Positions 46,023 to 58,907 are shown, numbered from the stretch's first letter. The stretch is DNA of 64,000 bases from Excoecaria cochinchinensis (GCA_947683425.1 CANTUQ010000004.1:9710001-9774000), one strand, 5' to 3'. A program made the numbers and translations. Notes: generated from the sequence alone by a model not told the origin.

Positions 46023-46245
46023 ACTGGGATGTTTGTTTTTTGGGGAGTTGATGTCAAACTATAGGATTGTAAATTTTGTACTCAACCAAGATTCAAACCA
46101 ATAAATGCTAATAGGAAGCAGAAATTAGTACCATGAAAGCGAATGTATTATTTTCCTCAAACCTCAAGACTTCAGAGGCTATATTCCTCAAATGTTACTG
46201 CATCTCACATGAGATGGCATAATGAACAAGAACAGACGGATGGAC
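46023..46245 (+). pseudogene. CACTA TNP2-type transposase relic, right part
   Basis: Continues the relic cut at 24081. One frame gives a VFWGVD motif, then (after a TAG) DCKFCTQPRFKP. A second gives FPQTSRLQRLYSSNVTASHM and RWHNEQEQTDG. These correspond to the Cys-rich CKFCGxPRF and the LTPRLQRLYxSxxTAxHMxWH region of plant CACTA transposases. It is cut at 46246 by LTR-H. Confidence 0.85.
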
Positions 46246-46730
46246 TGCAACATCTTAAAAATGGCCTAATCAGAAATTACATGTTTAAATGGACATTTAA
46301 AGGATAATTTGGTAATTGTGTAAGTGAATTGAGGACAAAAAGAAAAGAAAGAAAGTCAAGGTAGTGGAATAAGGGGTCCAATAAGAGATGGACATGTGGA
46401 TGGTAGCTGAGAACAATTACTGAGATTTAAAAGGGAGAAGAGAGACGGAAGGCAGAAAGTTTTGCTTTCCGTGGAAGCCACAATTTCCTCTTGTTTCTTG
46501 CTTTACCGTTCTCTCACTCCCTCATCTCTCTCATTTTTCTGCTCTCTACTCTTTCCTACATTTTTCTTCATGTTTGAGCTAGGGTTTTGTGATCAAGAGT
46601 GGTTTTTCAAAGAGGTAACTGGCTGGGTTACTGGTTTGTTTCTACTTCTTCTTCTTCTTCCTTTTGGGTTGATATGGGTATATGGTTTTCATTGAGTGGG
46701 TATCTAAACATTTGTTTCGATTATATGCAA

Positions 46731-46781
46731 GAATCTGAAGAGAGGAGAAAAAACAAAGGAAAAGGAAAAGGGGTATCTTGA
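46731..46781 (+). other. Putative micro-exon peptide in LTR-H
   Basis: ESEERRKNKGKGKGVS then TGA; predicted intron 46615-46731 (117 bp). Confidence 0.3.
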
Positions 46782-47216
46782 AGGTTGTGGATTGAGCTCC
46801 ATTTCAGCTTTAGGAGCTTTGTGTGTGAATATGTTTAATTTGGGAGTGTTTTGCCTCTCTCATGTCGGATCAGTGTTCAGTTTTGATTTCATAGATATTG
46901 GTGTGTTTTAATACATGTAAATGTATATGTTTAGTAGATTTGTGTACATGATCTGAGATACTAGAGATTTAATGTTTTGCATATCAACTTTAAGGTGTAC
47001 GAATATACACATGAGATGGATTTCTGGGCTTTGCAACCTCTGTATATGTTGTTTAGATGTGTGTTAATATTGTGTAATTTGAGTTGTTATTGTTATAAGC
47101 ATGTTTTGAAGGCACTGGAGGTAAGTTTTTACATTATATTTGGTTGTGGGTAAAGATTGGACATTGGTTTCTACAAGCTCTATTTTTTGCATTTTTCCTG
47201 AGAATAGGAAAACACG

Positions 47217-47655
47217 ATTCTGTCGCAAGCGCGACTTCTAGTCTCGAGCCCGACAGAACCAGGTCTTCCATTCTCCCGTAGAAGAATTCGCTCGGCTTGC
47301 GATTCTTCACCAGTCGTGAAGAATAGCCCGTTCGGCAAGAGCCGCTCGATAAGAGATTCTTCACAACACGTGAAGTCCTTCACGAGTCGTTAAGAAGAGG
47401 CCATTCGGCATGGGCCCTCTCGACATAAGCCCTATTCTGCTGTAGTGCACGACTCGGTAGATTGTGCACGTCTCGGAGGGAAGTGCACGACTCGGTAGAT
47501 TGTACACGTCTCGGTGAGATGTGCTGACTCATGATCTAGGATGTTGGCCGAGCACGAGTCGTGATGCTATGCACGACTTGTACAGGCCCTTTTCGCCCAC
47601 AGTGAATCTTTGGTTACTATCGCGAGTGCGACTTCTTATCTCGAGCGCTACAGCA
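47217..47655. repeat. Mixed palindrome array of LTR-H
   Basis: CTGTCGCAAGCGCGAC-type units at both ends, with CACGAGTCGT and GTGCACGACTCGG/GTGCACGTCTCGG units between. Confidence 0.72.
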
Positions 47656-48009
47656 ACCCATATGCCCGCCTACCCTATTTTTCAAAAATGGTTTTCGTGC
47701 TTCTTTTTACATGGGTTTTACTACTGCATGGTGCCTGACTTGTGTTAGATTGGCTTTATATTATGATGTCTTTAATTATAAGTTATATGTTCATGATTAT
47801 TAATTTTATATATGATATAAATGCATATGATTTTATTTGTATACGAATTACTTGATTTTGAGTTACATGTTCATATTGAGATCTGTATATGATTTATATG
47901 TCTCTGAAATTAGTCGGTATACATGTATATAGTAATTATGTGATTATACTTGAATTATTTCTCTATCATATGATAATAATACTATAACATAATTGGGTTG
48001 TTATTTTGA

Positions 48010-48680
48010 GCCTGATGGTTACAGTAGTGGATAGATAAGCGCTTATTAAGGGTTAGTGTGTGAGTGCAGCTGGTATATGTTACATGTTGGCCCCGTTTGG
48101 GTCATATAAGTCGACCCTGTTCAGGTCTATATGATAAGAGACTTCGGTCTCCAGTATACATGATTATATATGATTCGAGACTCTTGTCTCTACATTCTTG
48201 GATACTGTGTCCTATCAGTATCATTGGTACCCTTATCCACTAGTTAGTGAGTAATCAAGCTACTACATGAGACTTGTATAAGATGTTATTGTATATGACT
48301 ATGATATGTGCTCCCAATGATATAGAAATGGATATATGTTTCATGTTTATGTACATGCGATATGACAAGATATGATGAGATACTTGTAGTTGGATATGAA
48401 TGGCTAAATGTTATATTGAGATGATGCATATGAAGAATTATTACCTGGATATAAATGATTAATTACTTTATCTTGTGATTCACATATGATGAATAAGTGA
48501 TGGCTTCATACCCATATGTATGTGTGGATGAATACTTGATATAAGTATGAGTGGAATATGTTTACATGCTTTTGTTGCTTTGATATGCTCATATATTGTT
48601 ATTGCAATTATATGTATATGCATGTTTTGTTCCTCCCCACTAACCGTTATCGCTTAGCATGGGTTGTTTTCTCGTATAGG
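48010..48680 (+). repeat. Inverted-repeat chain in LTR-H
   Basis: ATAAGCGCTTAT near 48036, GAGACTTCGGTCTC at 48137-48150, GAGACTCTTGTCTC near 48178, and CTAACCGTTATCGCTTAG near 48640. Confidence 0.65.
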
Positions 48681-49001
48681 TGGCCACTAGAAGTCTATAG
48701 TTGGAGTTCCTTTTTGTCTTCCGCTATATTTTGTAATGATATAAGTTTTGTATATGGATTTTGATTTTGGAAATGTAATTTTGTAAAGGAAGGATTTTAT
48801 ATATGTATATGTTAAATGTTTACAAATCCCTTTTGTAAAACGATATGATTATTTATATATGGATTTGGCATCTTTTCGATTAAATGTATTTGCTTTTATA
48901 ACAGCATTTAAATATTTGCATATGCATTTGAGTTTGTATATGTATTTGTATGCGTAGTGCTTCGGTATCCTTCCAAAGGGGGTATTAGGGTGTTACAGTT
49001 T

Positions 49002-49018
49002 GTGGTATCAGAGAGCGC
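49002..49018 (+). other. TE-H primer binding site
   Basis: TGGTATCAGAGAGCGCC, four bases after the LTR; initiator tRNA-Met type. Confidence 0.8.
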
Positions 49019-49679
49019 CGGTTTAGGCAGTTTTAGTTATTTTGATTGTGTGAGTGTATAGTCCTTGCATGAGAGTCCGTTTAGAGTTGTGGCCTAATGC
49101 ATGTAACAACCCAAAATAGGCCTTGTCGAAATTTGCATGCCAAGTCGGGAATTTTGAGGGTAATTGAGTAATTTGTGCATGTGGAATTTGAGTAATTGAG
49201 GACCCAATTCAAGAGATAATTTAAGTTAATAAGGAAAGAATTGTGTTAGTGAGTGAATTGTAAGTTTGCCAAGGATTTAAGTGGGATTTGTATGAACCAA
49301 AAGAGAAAGTCAAAGAAGTGGAATTATAGGTCCAATGACAGCTTGCCAAGTGGACTTAGTCGGTGGGCATTAAATGTGAAAGAAAGAAAAGAGAGAAGAG
49401 AGAGAGAGGGAACACAGGAAAATCTGCATTCCCGTTCTCCTCCCTCTCACGCTTCCTCTTCTTCTTTTCTTTTCTATTTTTTGCTTTTCCTCTTTGTTTA
49501 TCCTTTGGCTGGGATTTGTGCATGCTTAGAGGTGATTTTGAGAGATATTTGGAACAAGATTGAAGAGGTAAGTGTGGCATTTAGGGTTTCCTGCATTTGG
49601 GTTCTTCTTCATTTTCTTCTTCTAGTTTTATTTGAGTTAGGGTTTGGATTAAAAAATTTCTGGGTTTTTATTTGTGCAA

Positions 49680-49730
49680 GCTTTGGGTGGCAAGAAGAAG
49701 AATAAGGGCAAGGAGAAGATTGAAGGTTGA
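49680..49730 (+). other. Putative micro-exon peptide in LTR-I
   Basis: ALGGKKKNKGKEKIEG then TGA, with the Ala codon split G|CT across the predicted junction as in LTR-K and LTR-D; intron 49568-49680 (113 bp). Confidence 0.35.
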
Positions 49731-50204
49731 AGTAGAGTGATTTTGGATCTTTAATTCCAAGTTTGGGAGCTCTGTGTTCTTCAATTTCAATTTGGGAGTT
49801 TAATTGAGTTGTCTCTGTCCTAGTTCTAATTTAGATTGCATGTGTGTTTTGTTTTGTTTAAATTCTGGAAATTGATGATGGTTATTAGGCTTAAATGAGT
49901 GTATATTATATGGGTTTTTAATTGTGATGAATGAGTATGCATGATTGTGGAATTATTAAAATGATTGTGAGGTTTGGTTGAATTTACTGCAAAAATTTTT
50001 GGTTTTTCAATTTTTGAGATCTTGATTTGTGAATGGATGATTTGATTGGAAGTAATTGTTGAAATGTTCTGTTTTATGTTGATTATGGTGTTTGAAAAGT
50101 TTATTTTGAAGTAAGAAGGAATTTGGAGTGATTTGGGTCAAAATGGTTTGAGTTTGAGAATTTTTCTGGGTTTCTTGCGATTTGGCTGAGAACTGGAAAT
50201 CTCG

Positions 50205-50540
50205 ATCCTGTCGCGAGCACGGCAGAATGAAATTTCCAGCTCTCGCGTGAAATTGCTTTGGGAATGGTCTCTGTCCGACTCGTGCTAGAGAAGCACGACT
50301 CGTGCTGCCTTAAGCACGTACAAGTCATGCATTACCAAGGAATGTTGGCTCATGAGAGGATCAGCACGATTCGTGCTGAGGCAGCATGACTGGTGCTAGA
50401 GCAGCACACGACTCGTGCTGTTGTGTTTTTCTCCGTGTGTCGTGCTGTAGAGCACGATTGGGAAGGAGCCATTGACATGAGTCGTGTCCCTCCGCACAAC
50501 TCGTGTCCGTGACTCTTCTGTCGCGAGCGCGACAGAGATC
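50205..50540. repeat. Mixed palindrome array of LTR-I
   Basis: CAGCACGACTCGTGCTG-type units, flanked by CTGTCGCGAGCACGGCAG and CTGTCGCGAGCGCGACAG. Confidence 0.75.
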
Positions 50541-51693
50541 CTAGTCCGCCCTGTTTTCCCGCGTGCCCAGTTTTTCGAAAATGAGTTTTAAATGTCCTTT
50601 TCATGGTTTTTCCTTACTGTATGCTCCATGAACTTGTTTACATGCCCATTATATTACGGATTATGCACGATAAATTACATGTTGTGACTTGGAACATGGT
50701 TTGTATTATTAATCTGAAAAGCGTGTTTATTGAAGTGATAGTATGTTAATATTTGATTATGATATGCGGTGGAACATGAATTGTATTATTGCATGATTAA
50801 GGCTTTGTATTGATAATCACTGGTATAATAGTGTCTCCATATTTGACTCCGATATGCTTTATAATGATGATTATTCATATAATGTGTTGACTGAATTATA
50901 TTTTAAGCTTTGCAATACGAATGGTGTAATGCATGTTTTCTTCTTAGTGCATGGTTTATGCTTATTTATTCTCATTTATGCATGATTGATATGATGAACT
51001 ATACGTTTGTGAACCAATGAATGATATATGAGCAATTTGGTGCATCTCATGAAATGAGTTTCATTTATTATGCAAGCCTAAGATTTGTGATCCTTGTTAT
51101 AAATAATGTGCTATGCTTAAGTGTGATTGGTGTTATGCATGACCTGCGCGAGTCAGTCTAGTGGATAGTTAGGCATGCCTAATAGAGTCTCTTTAGCTGC
51201 AACACCTTTGGCCGTTTGGACCCCGATCATGTCCCCCATTTGGTTCCTCCTGAACCCTTTTTATGTGTTCGAATCCTCGCGATCCTTTTCAATGTGTTCA
51301 TTAAAAACATTTGTATGCGATAAAATAAAATGGTTTTCTATTCGTACCCATAAGGTACGTTATGCGTTCGAGTTGTACCCGTAAGGTACATTATGCGTTC
51401 TCTCGTTATCCACTACTGTGAGTCAGCAGGTATTTGATTTGTTTGCTTTGTCTGATATGAATATTTGAATGTGATATCCGAATGGGTATGATGATAAGTA
51501 TATGAATCAGTCATTTATCTGAATGTGATTTTGAACCTATAAATGTTCTGACATCTTTATGTACATATGAATGTGGATATAAGCTTCTGAATGTATGTCG
51601 TTATTAGGTAAGTGTAATTATATCTGACATGATTATCCGCATATGTCATATGATGTGTTATAAGTTTTAGAAGGCTATGATGTGATTCAATTA

Positions 51694-52741
51694 TGTTAGT
51701 GGTTATGCCCTAGGCCAAACATTTGGACCTTGATGTAATCATTACATTCCATTTATATAATGGTTTTCTTCACATTGATATTATTGGCATGTTACATTAT
51801 TGTAATGTTTATGAATAACAATGTTATTCGTGTTGTCCCTAGTCATTTATCAATAAAGGGCATAAAGATAAATTAAGACTAGTATAGATTTGCATTGATA
51901 ATCATGGGATGATTATATATGTTGATATAAATCAAATCTATAGGTACTTGCAAGAGAACAAAGTATTGGATAGACCCACTATAAGATCACTTCATGGGAT
52001 AGTGTCATAAGTGATCTTATAATAGATATGTTATTGAATCATTTGACCTGAGGTTATCATAGTTTCCTACATAAGGATCATTATGTTTTGACATAATCAA
52101 ACGTTATCTTTAATCGGATAATTATAAAGTTTATGATCGGACATAATGAGAATTATGCGGAGGAAAGTGAATAATCAAGATGGAATTTATCCCTCTCTAA
52201 TGAGAGAGATATCTATTGGGCCCCTCGATAAGTAGGACTATAAAATGCATGGCCGTGCTCAAATGAATTAATAGTGTGATCAATGTCATTTGAATTTATC
52301 AGTCTACTTAGTGATCGGGAAATTAAATGTTTGAACAATATAAGTTTGACATGTACCATGACTTATGTTCAAATAAGGTATCGTGTGATAAAAGGATAAT
52401 AACATGTTCTATTTACAGGTTAAAATCGGACTAACGATATTTATATTATTTGGGTAGTCATAATGTCTTGCTAGAGACCAATTATGACTTGTGGGCTTAT
52501 TATGGGATAAGGCCCACTGCCAACATAATATAAACCTATTGGGTCACACACCAAGACCAAAATGAACAATATGGATTTTATTGGGTTATTTCGAAATAAT
52601 ATATAAATATAGGTATTTATATATTTAATTTTGAAATTACTTATTTATTTATTTATGTACATATACATATATCTCTAATTTTGAATATGAGATAATAGTA
52701 TGTATTAATATTTCTTATTATTTTGAATAAGAAATAAATAA

Positions 52742-52807
<66 letters not shown>

Positions 52808-53394
52808 GATATCTCTTGTTTTGAATTAAGAGATAATATCCTTATTTATCTTTTCCTAAGAGAAAAAGGATTTGAAATATATATACATATATATATATAG
52901 ATATATGTATGGGATATAGGTTAATAAAAGGTTATTAACTCTTACCAAAACTCAATTCCCGTTTTACAAAAGGAATAAGAGTTTTAAAGTGGTTAAAACA
53001 TAGGATACCAACATTGGATACCCTAGCTAGCATAACTTCTTATTGAGAAGAAGAAAAGAAAACTCTAGCTAATTTTTGAAAAGAAAATACAGCCACCATT
53101 GTTCTTCCTTGAGAAGGAAAGAAAATTGTAAAATCCATTCGCATCTAAAGGGAACTAGCAACCCTGCGACTTCGGTTCATTTTGTTCGTGCGTGTGGATA
53201 CCAGTAGAGGACGTTCGTGTTAAAGGCAGCGTCTTCAGTTCGATTGAAAGGTGTTTAATTCGAATTCCCACACTAAAAAAGGTTAGTAAATCTTATCACT
53301 TTCTTTTGAATCAATCGAAATACATGGATCCTGTTTTCGGGTTTCGATTTGTTTCTGCTGCGTTAATGTTGAATTAATCCGATGAAACCCAACA
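51694..53394 (+). repeat. LTR-J, 5' LTR
   Basis: 1701 bp, TGTTAG...AACA. Contains an (AT)n tract at 52746-52802. Confidence 0.93.
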
Positions 53395-53395
53395 G

Positions 53396-53408
53396 TGGTA
53401 TCAGAGCC
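53396..53408 (+). other. TE-J primer binding site
   Basis: TGGTATCAGAGCC, initiator tRNA-Met type, one base after the LTR. Confidence 0.9.
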
Positions 53409-54944
53409 ACTTGTATATTCGATTGATTCAAATATTTTATATATGTATGTGATATATATATTATTCTGTTGATCGATTTGTATGTTGATACTTGGAGATT
53501 TATTTCGATTTTAAGTGTTAAAAACGAATGAATTTATGTGATAAAACGAGATTAACTTGGTAATATTAATTTGGTATTTTAAGGGCTACGAAATTACATT
53601 ATGTTAATATGATTAACGAACTCAATTAAGTGTTAATGTGATTAACTAATGGTATTAATATGTTTAATACGAAATTATTTATGATGGTATTATGTGTTTA
53701 CTAAATTGTTTAATGTGATTAAACGACGGCTGATATGATTAGCAAAATCGTTTTTTCATACAGATAGAATAGAGTTTTTGGGCAGAAAATTGTTAATAAG
53801 ATTGACAAAATAGAAAAAGTTTTGCGGGGTGCTGCCCCTACGAACCCCGTAAGGGGCGCTGCCCCTTAACCCCGCCCACTGACCGGCCAGCGGGGCAGCC
53901 GTGCTACCTCTTCGTACCGCCTTATATGTCATTAATAATTATCACTCGGTAATTTTAATATATCAATTTATGAAATAAGGTATATTATTCACGATATGAA
54001 ATAAATATGATTTATTATGTTTATGTATGATGTCTTTGCATGGTGCATAGCATGGCCAATTGAACCTTTTATGGATGAATTTTATTTTATCTTTTAAGGG
54101 TTTGTAAATTTTAAATACGACTTGCGTGTCGTTTATTGCATTGTAATTTTATTCAATAATTGTAGTAGAATTTCTTTGTATTTATTATTGTAATGAAGAC
54201 GAAGAACAACAATGGAGATCAATCCAAGTCCATGGCGATGGAGGTGCAAGATGGAAGATTTTGATCAAGTCCATTTTCACACCTAGGATTGACCTTTGAT
54301 CTTCATATTGGCTTATGAGGATCAATATAGATTTGGCCATGCTATGACACGGTTTTATATATATTATGCATATGTTCTTAGTATGTGATGCGATGAATGT
54401 TTATATATGTGTATGAGATGGCATGATGTATATAAATAATTAGACATCATAAGTTAAAATTAAATCCCTCGCCATAATTTCAAGTCATATGCCACCCATT
54501 ATTAAAACACTTGTCAAGACTAAGATCACCAAAATGTAGGTTCTGCCAAAGTGAAGTGCATTAGGTTATCCTAGAAAGGCAAGATGAGTAATAGTGATAC
54601 TCATATGTTTAAAATGGTTAGACTTAATTAGGCTATCAAAACGGTTTTGGGCCTAAGGGCATAAGATGGGATTATAACATGCCGGGACATATGATGTCAA
54701 AATCCCATAAATGATCTAAGAGTTATATAAGATATAATTGGTAAATGAGCTACCTTCCTAAATAACTTAACTTTAAGCGTCATGCCAAAGCTGACTTAGA
54801 GTTAAGTGAAATATGGATCTTAGCCCACTAAATTATTATAATTATTGTAATTATTTATGAGGGTTACTATTTTAGTGGGAGTTTATAAGAAAACCTAAAA
54901 TGAAATTGGTACTAATATAATTTATCTTGCATGTTTGTAGATTA
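53409..54944 (+). other. TE-J untranslated leader with GC-rich hairpin block
   Basis: About 1.5 kb AT-rich leader. 53824-53912 is a GC-rich block with the hairpin AAGGGGCGCTGCCCCTT (53851-53867) and further GGGGCAGC complements. Otherwise no gene. Confidence 0.65.
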
Positions 54945-55796
54945 ATGGCATTAAATAACACTTCTGCTATGTCACTGCGATCTGTTCTTGAGAAGGACAA
55001 ACTTAAAGAAACTGGCACAAACTTCCTTGACTGGTTCAGAAACTTGAGGATTGTCCTTAAGCAAGAAAGGAAATTGTATGTGCTGGATGAGCCTATTCCC
55101 AATGAGCCACCTGCTGATGCCAGAAGGGCAGTCAAAGAGAAATTCAAGAAACATGTTGATGATTCTGTGGATGTTGGCTGTCTAATGTAAGCTACCATGG
55201 CCCCAGAGCTTCAGAAGCATCTGGAAAACATGGAGGCTTATGAGTTGAGTACTCATCTCAAGCAGACCTTTCAATAGCAGGCTAGGCAAGAAAGGTATGA
55301 GACTACCAAAGCTTTGCATTCTTGAAAAATGGCTAAGGTGCTTCAGTTAGCTCTCATGTTTTGAAAATGAAGGGCTACATTGATCACCTTGAGAGGCTTG
55401 GATTTCCCCTCAGTTTGGAACTGGCAACGGATTTGATCCTTAATTCATTGCCTGATAGTTATGACCATTTTGTCATGAACTACAACATGAATAATATGGA
55501 GAAATCAATAGCTGAGCTGCATGCCATGCTCAAAACAGCTGAGCAAAGCATAAGCAAAAAGCCTGGCCATGTTCTGATGGTCAACAAAGGGAAAGGCATG
55601 AAAGTCAAGGGTAAGGCTAAGGCTAAGGCAAAAGTTGGTGGTAAGCCTAAGCCCAAACCCAAGCCCAAGGTTAAACCTCCAAAGGAAGGAGTTTGCTTCC
55701 ACTGCAATGAACCTGGTCATTGGAAGAGGAATTGCAAGCTTTACTTGGAAGAATTAAAGAAGAAGAAGAGTGGTGAGACTACTTCTTCAGGTATTT
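54945..55796 (+). pseudogene. gag: TE-J gag
   Basis: Copia gag from ATG 54945 (MALNNTSAM). Domain words: NFLDWFRNLRIVLKQERKLY, MAPELQKHLENMEAYEL, then GYIDHLERLGFPLS and LNSLPDSYDHFVMNYNMNN. A Lys-rich stretch (KVKGKAKAKAKVGGKPKPK) leads to the knuckle CFHCNEPGHWKRNC. Broken by TAA at about 55188, TAG near 55276, TGA near 55325 and a one-base shift near 55335. The stops fit CAA, CAG and TGC codons. Confidence 0.9.
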
Positions 55797-56968
55797 ATGT
55801 TATAGAAATTAACTTATCTACTTCTAATTCCTGGGTATTAGATACTGGATGTGGATCTCACATTTGTACAAATGTGCAGGGACTCAAAAGGAGTAGGCAG
55901 CTAAAAAGGGGTGAAGTGGACCTACGAGTTCGTAATGGAGCAAAAGTTGCTGCTCTAGTTTTAGGATCTTATGAGTTGACTTTGCCCAATGGGCTTTTGT
56001 TAGTTTTCAATAATTGCTATTATGTTCCTAGTTTGAGTAGGAATATTATTTCAGTTTCAAGTTTGGATAATGAAGGTTTTTCTTTTCTTATTAAGAATAA
56101 GAAATGTTCTATTTATTATGATGATATGCTTTATGGTATTGCTGATTCATATTGTGGGCTTTATGTCCTAAACCTAGAAACATCCAATAATCATGATATT
56201 TATAACATAACTACAAAGAAATCCAAACCAAATGATTTAAATTCAACATATTTATGGCATTGTTGCCTTGGTCATATAAATGAGAAACGCATAGCTAAAC
56301 TCCATTCAGATGGACTTTTGCAATCATTTGATTTTGAATCATTTAAAAATTGCGAATCTTGTTTATTGGGCAAGATGACAAAGGATCCCTTTACTGGACA
56401 TAGTGAAAGGGCCACTGACTTATTAGGCCTTGTACATTCTGATGTATGTGGCCCATTAAGCATAAATGCCAGGGGAGGATTTCATTACTTCATTACATTC
56501 ACAGATGATTTCAGTAGATATGGCTATGTCTATCTAATGAAACATAAACATGAATCATTTGAAATGTTTAGAACCTTTCAAAATGAAGTACAAAATCAAC
56601 TTGGTAAAACTATTAAAGCACTTCGATCTGATCGAGGTGGTGAATATTTGAGCCAAGAGTTTGATAATCATCTAAGAGATTGTGGAATTATTTCACAATT
56701 AACTCCACCAGGAACACCACAATGGAATGGTGTATCTGAAAGGAGGAATCGAACTTTATTAGATATGGTTCGATCTATGATGAGTCAAACAGATCTTCCA
56801 TTATCCTTTTGGGGTTATGCATTAGAAACAGCCGTATTCACTTTGAATCGAGTTCCATATAAAGCGGTTGAAAAGATGCCATATGAGATATGGACTGGGA
56901 AAATTCCTAATTTGTCTTTTCTAAAGATTTGGGGCTGTGAGGCTTACGTCAAACGACAAGTCAGATAA
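55797..56968 (+). pseudogene. pol: TE-J protease and integrase
   Basis: Continues the gag knuckle frame. Protease WVLDTGCGSHICTN (catalytic Asp present; DTG for the usual DSG). Integrase zinc module WHCCLGHIN...CESCLLGKMT, then catalytic HSDVCGPL and LRSDRGGEYLSQEF, with WNGVSERRNRTLLDM as the third acid region. FWGYALETAVFTLNRVP and WGCEAYV follow. A one-base loss near 56957 shifts the frame. Confidence 0.92.
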
Positions 56969-57491
56969 ATTAGCACCAAAATCTGATAAATGTCTTTTTG
57001 TGGGATATCCTAAGGAAACTAAAGGATATTACTTTTATAATCCTTCTGAGAACAAAGTGTTTGTTGCTCGAAATGGTGTCTTTCTAGAAAAAGAATTAAT
57101 TTCTAAAAGAACCAGTGGGAGTAAAGTACAACTTGAAGAAATTCAAGAACCACAAGAAAACATTGAACCATTGGTGGAAACTCAACAAGTTTCACAACCT
57201 GTTGTGGAACCTGTACCTATTACACAAGTACCACGTAGATCTGATAGGATATGACTTCAACCCGAGAGATATGGATTTCTCATGACAGATAGTCGTGAAG
57301 TGATGCTCATGGATCAAGATGAGCCTACTACCTATCAAGATGTCGTGTCAGGTCCGGAATCTCAGAAATGGCTAGAAGCCATGAAGTCTGAGATGCAATC
57401 CATGTATGATAATCAAGTTTGGAACTTGATTGATCCACCTTAAGGAATTAAAACCATTGGGTGCAAATGGGTCTTCAAAAAGAAAACCGAC
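56969..57491 (+). pseudogene. pol: TE-J integrase C-terminus and linker to RT
   Basis: Frame shifted by one relative to upstream. KCLFVGYPKETKGYYFYNP is the conserved copia integrase end. A Glu/Gln/Pro-rich linker and QVPRRSDRI follow, then TGA at 57253 (Arg codon expected). WLEAMKSEMQSMYDNQVWNL and TAA near 57440 precede the RT start. Confidence 0.88.
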
Positions 57492-58904
57492 ATGAATGGC
57501 AAAGTAAATACCTTTAAAGCAAGGCTTGTTGCAAAAGGATTCAAACAAACTCATGGTATTAACTATGATGAAACCTTTTCACCAGTAGCAATGCTTAAAT
57601 CTATAAGAATTCATATTGCTATTGCTGCATATTATGACTATGAGATATGGCAAATGGATGTCAAAATAGCATTTCTTAATAGAAACTTACTTAATGATGT
57701 GTATATGACACAACCTGAGGGTTTTGTCCATCCTAAGAATTCTAAGAAGGTATGTAAGTTGCAAAGATCCATTTATGGATTGAAGCAAGCTTCTCGGAGC
57801 TGGAATCTTCATTTTGTTGAAACAGTCAAAGAGTTTGGGTTTATCAAAAATGAGGATGAACCTTATGTATACAAGAAGGTTAGTGGGAGTGCTGTGATGT
57901 TTCTAGTATTATATGTCGATGACATATTACTCATTGGAAATGACATCCCTATCATGCAAAAGACAAAAGAATGGTTAGGAAAATCTTTTTCAATGAAAGA
58001 TTTGGGCGAGGCTGCTTATATCCTTGGGATTAAGATCTACAGGGATAGATCTAAAAGGATAATTGGTCTGAGTCAAAGCACTTATATAGATAAGGTGCTA
58101 AATAGATTTAGTATGCAAAATTCCAAGAGAGGATTTTTGCCAATGTCTCATGGCATTACTCTTAGCAAGACTCAATGTCCAATGACATCTGATGAGCGAG
58201 ATTGCATGAGTATGATTCCTTATGCTTCGGCTATAGGATCAATCATGTATGCCATGTTATGCACTCGACCAGACATTTCGTATGCTTTGAGCATGACGAG
58301 CAGATACCAGTCAGATCCCGGTGAAAGTCACTGGACAACTGTTAAGAATATTCTTAAGTACTTAAGAAGAACTAAAGATGCATTCTTAATATATGGAGGA
58401 TCGGAAGATGAGCTAGTAATAAATGGTTATACAGATGCAAGCTTCCAATCTGACAAAGATGATTTTAGATCGCAATCAGGATATGTGTTTGTGTTAAATG
58501 GAGGTGCTGTAAGCTGGAAAAGTTCTAAACAAAGCACTATCACTGATTCTACAACAGAAGCTGAGTATATAGCAGCATCAGATGCAGCTAAAGAAGCAGT
58601 ATGGATCAAGAAATTCATTGCTGAATTGGGAGTAGTACCTAGTATCAGCAACCCAGTGGATCTTTATTGTGACAACAATGGTGCTATTGCACAGGCTAAG
58701 GAGCCTAGATCTCACCAGAGATCAAATCATATACTCAGGTGTTTTCATCTCATTCGAGAAATAATTGAGAGAGGAGTCGTCAAGATATGCAGAGTACCTG
58801 CTGATGATAACATCGCCGATCCACTTACCAAAGCTCTCCCACAAGCCAAACATGATGGACATACTAGGTCAATGGGTATTAGATATATGTATGATTGGGC
58901 CTAG
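57492..58904 (+). pseudogene. pol: TE-J reverse transcriptase and RNase H
   Basis: 470 open codons in the same frame as the linker. RT: ARLVAKGFKQTHGINYDETF, WQMDVKIAFLN (first catalytic Asp), YGLKQASRSWN, and active site LYVDDILLIGND. RNase H: DASFQSDKDDFRSQSGYVF, TDSTTEAEYIAASDAAKEAV, LYCDNNGAIAQAKEP, and the terminal NIADPLTKALP. This domain is intact, but upstream stops mean no full polyprotein can be made. Confidence 0.94.
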
Positions 58905-58907
58905 TGC

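Larger units (their letters stand above)
46246..48997 (+). repeat. LTR-H, 5' LTR of a gypsy element
   Basis: Starts as a decayed TGCAACATCTTAAAAATGGCC that aligns with the start of LTR-I, and ends GGGTGTTACA followed by a PBS, so it is a 5' LTR. Layout: leader 46490-46570, donor-like GTAACT at 46615, micro-exon, mixed palindromes 47217-47655, hairpins 48010-48680. Confidence 0.82.
49103..51693 (+). repeat. LTR-I, part 1 (inserted in TE-H)
   Basis: Starts TGTAACAACCC. Leader 49420-49500, GTAAGT at 49568, micro-exon, palindromes, TTAGGCATGCCTAA near 51169, GGTTCCTCCTGAACC (51242-51256), TACCCGTAAGGTAC near 51375. Interrupted by copia J; AATTA at 51689-51693. Confidence 0.8.

Noticed and set aside
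53192..53377. 61-codon open frame near the end of both copia LTRs (also 62793-62978)
   Set aside because: The copies are simply the two LTRs; the first begins with GTG rather than ATG, and nothing suggests coding.
53820..53920. Organelle DNA insertion (GC-rich block in copia leader)
   Set aside because: Too short, no organelle gene recognisable, and it sits within an otherwise intact copia structure.
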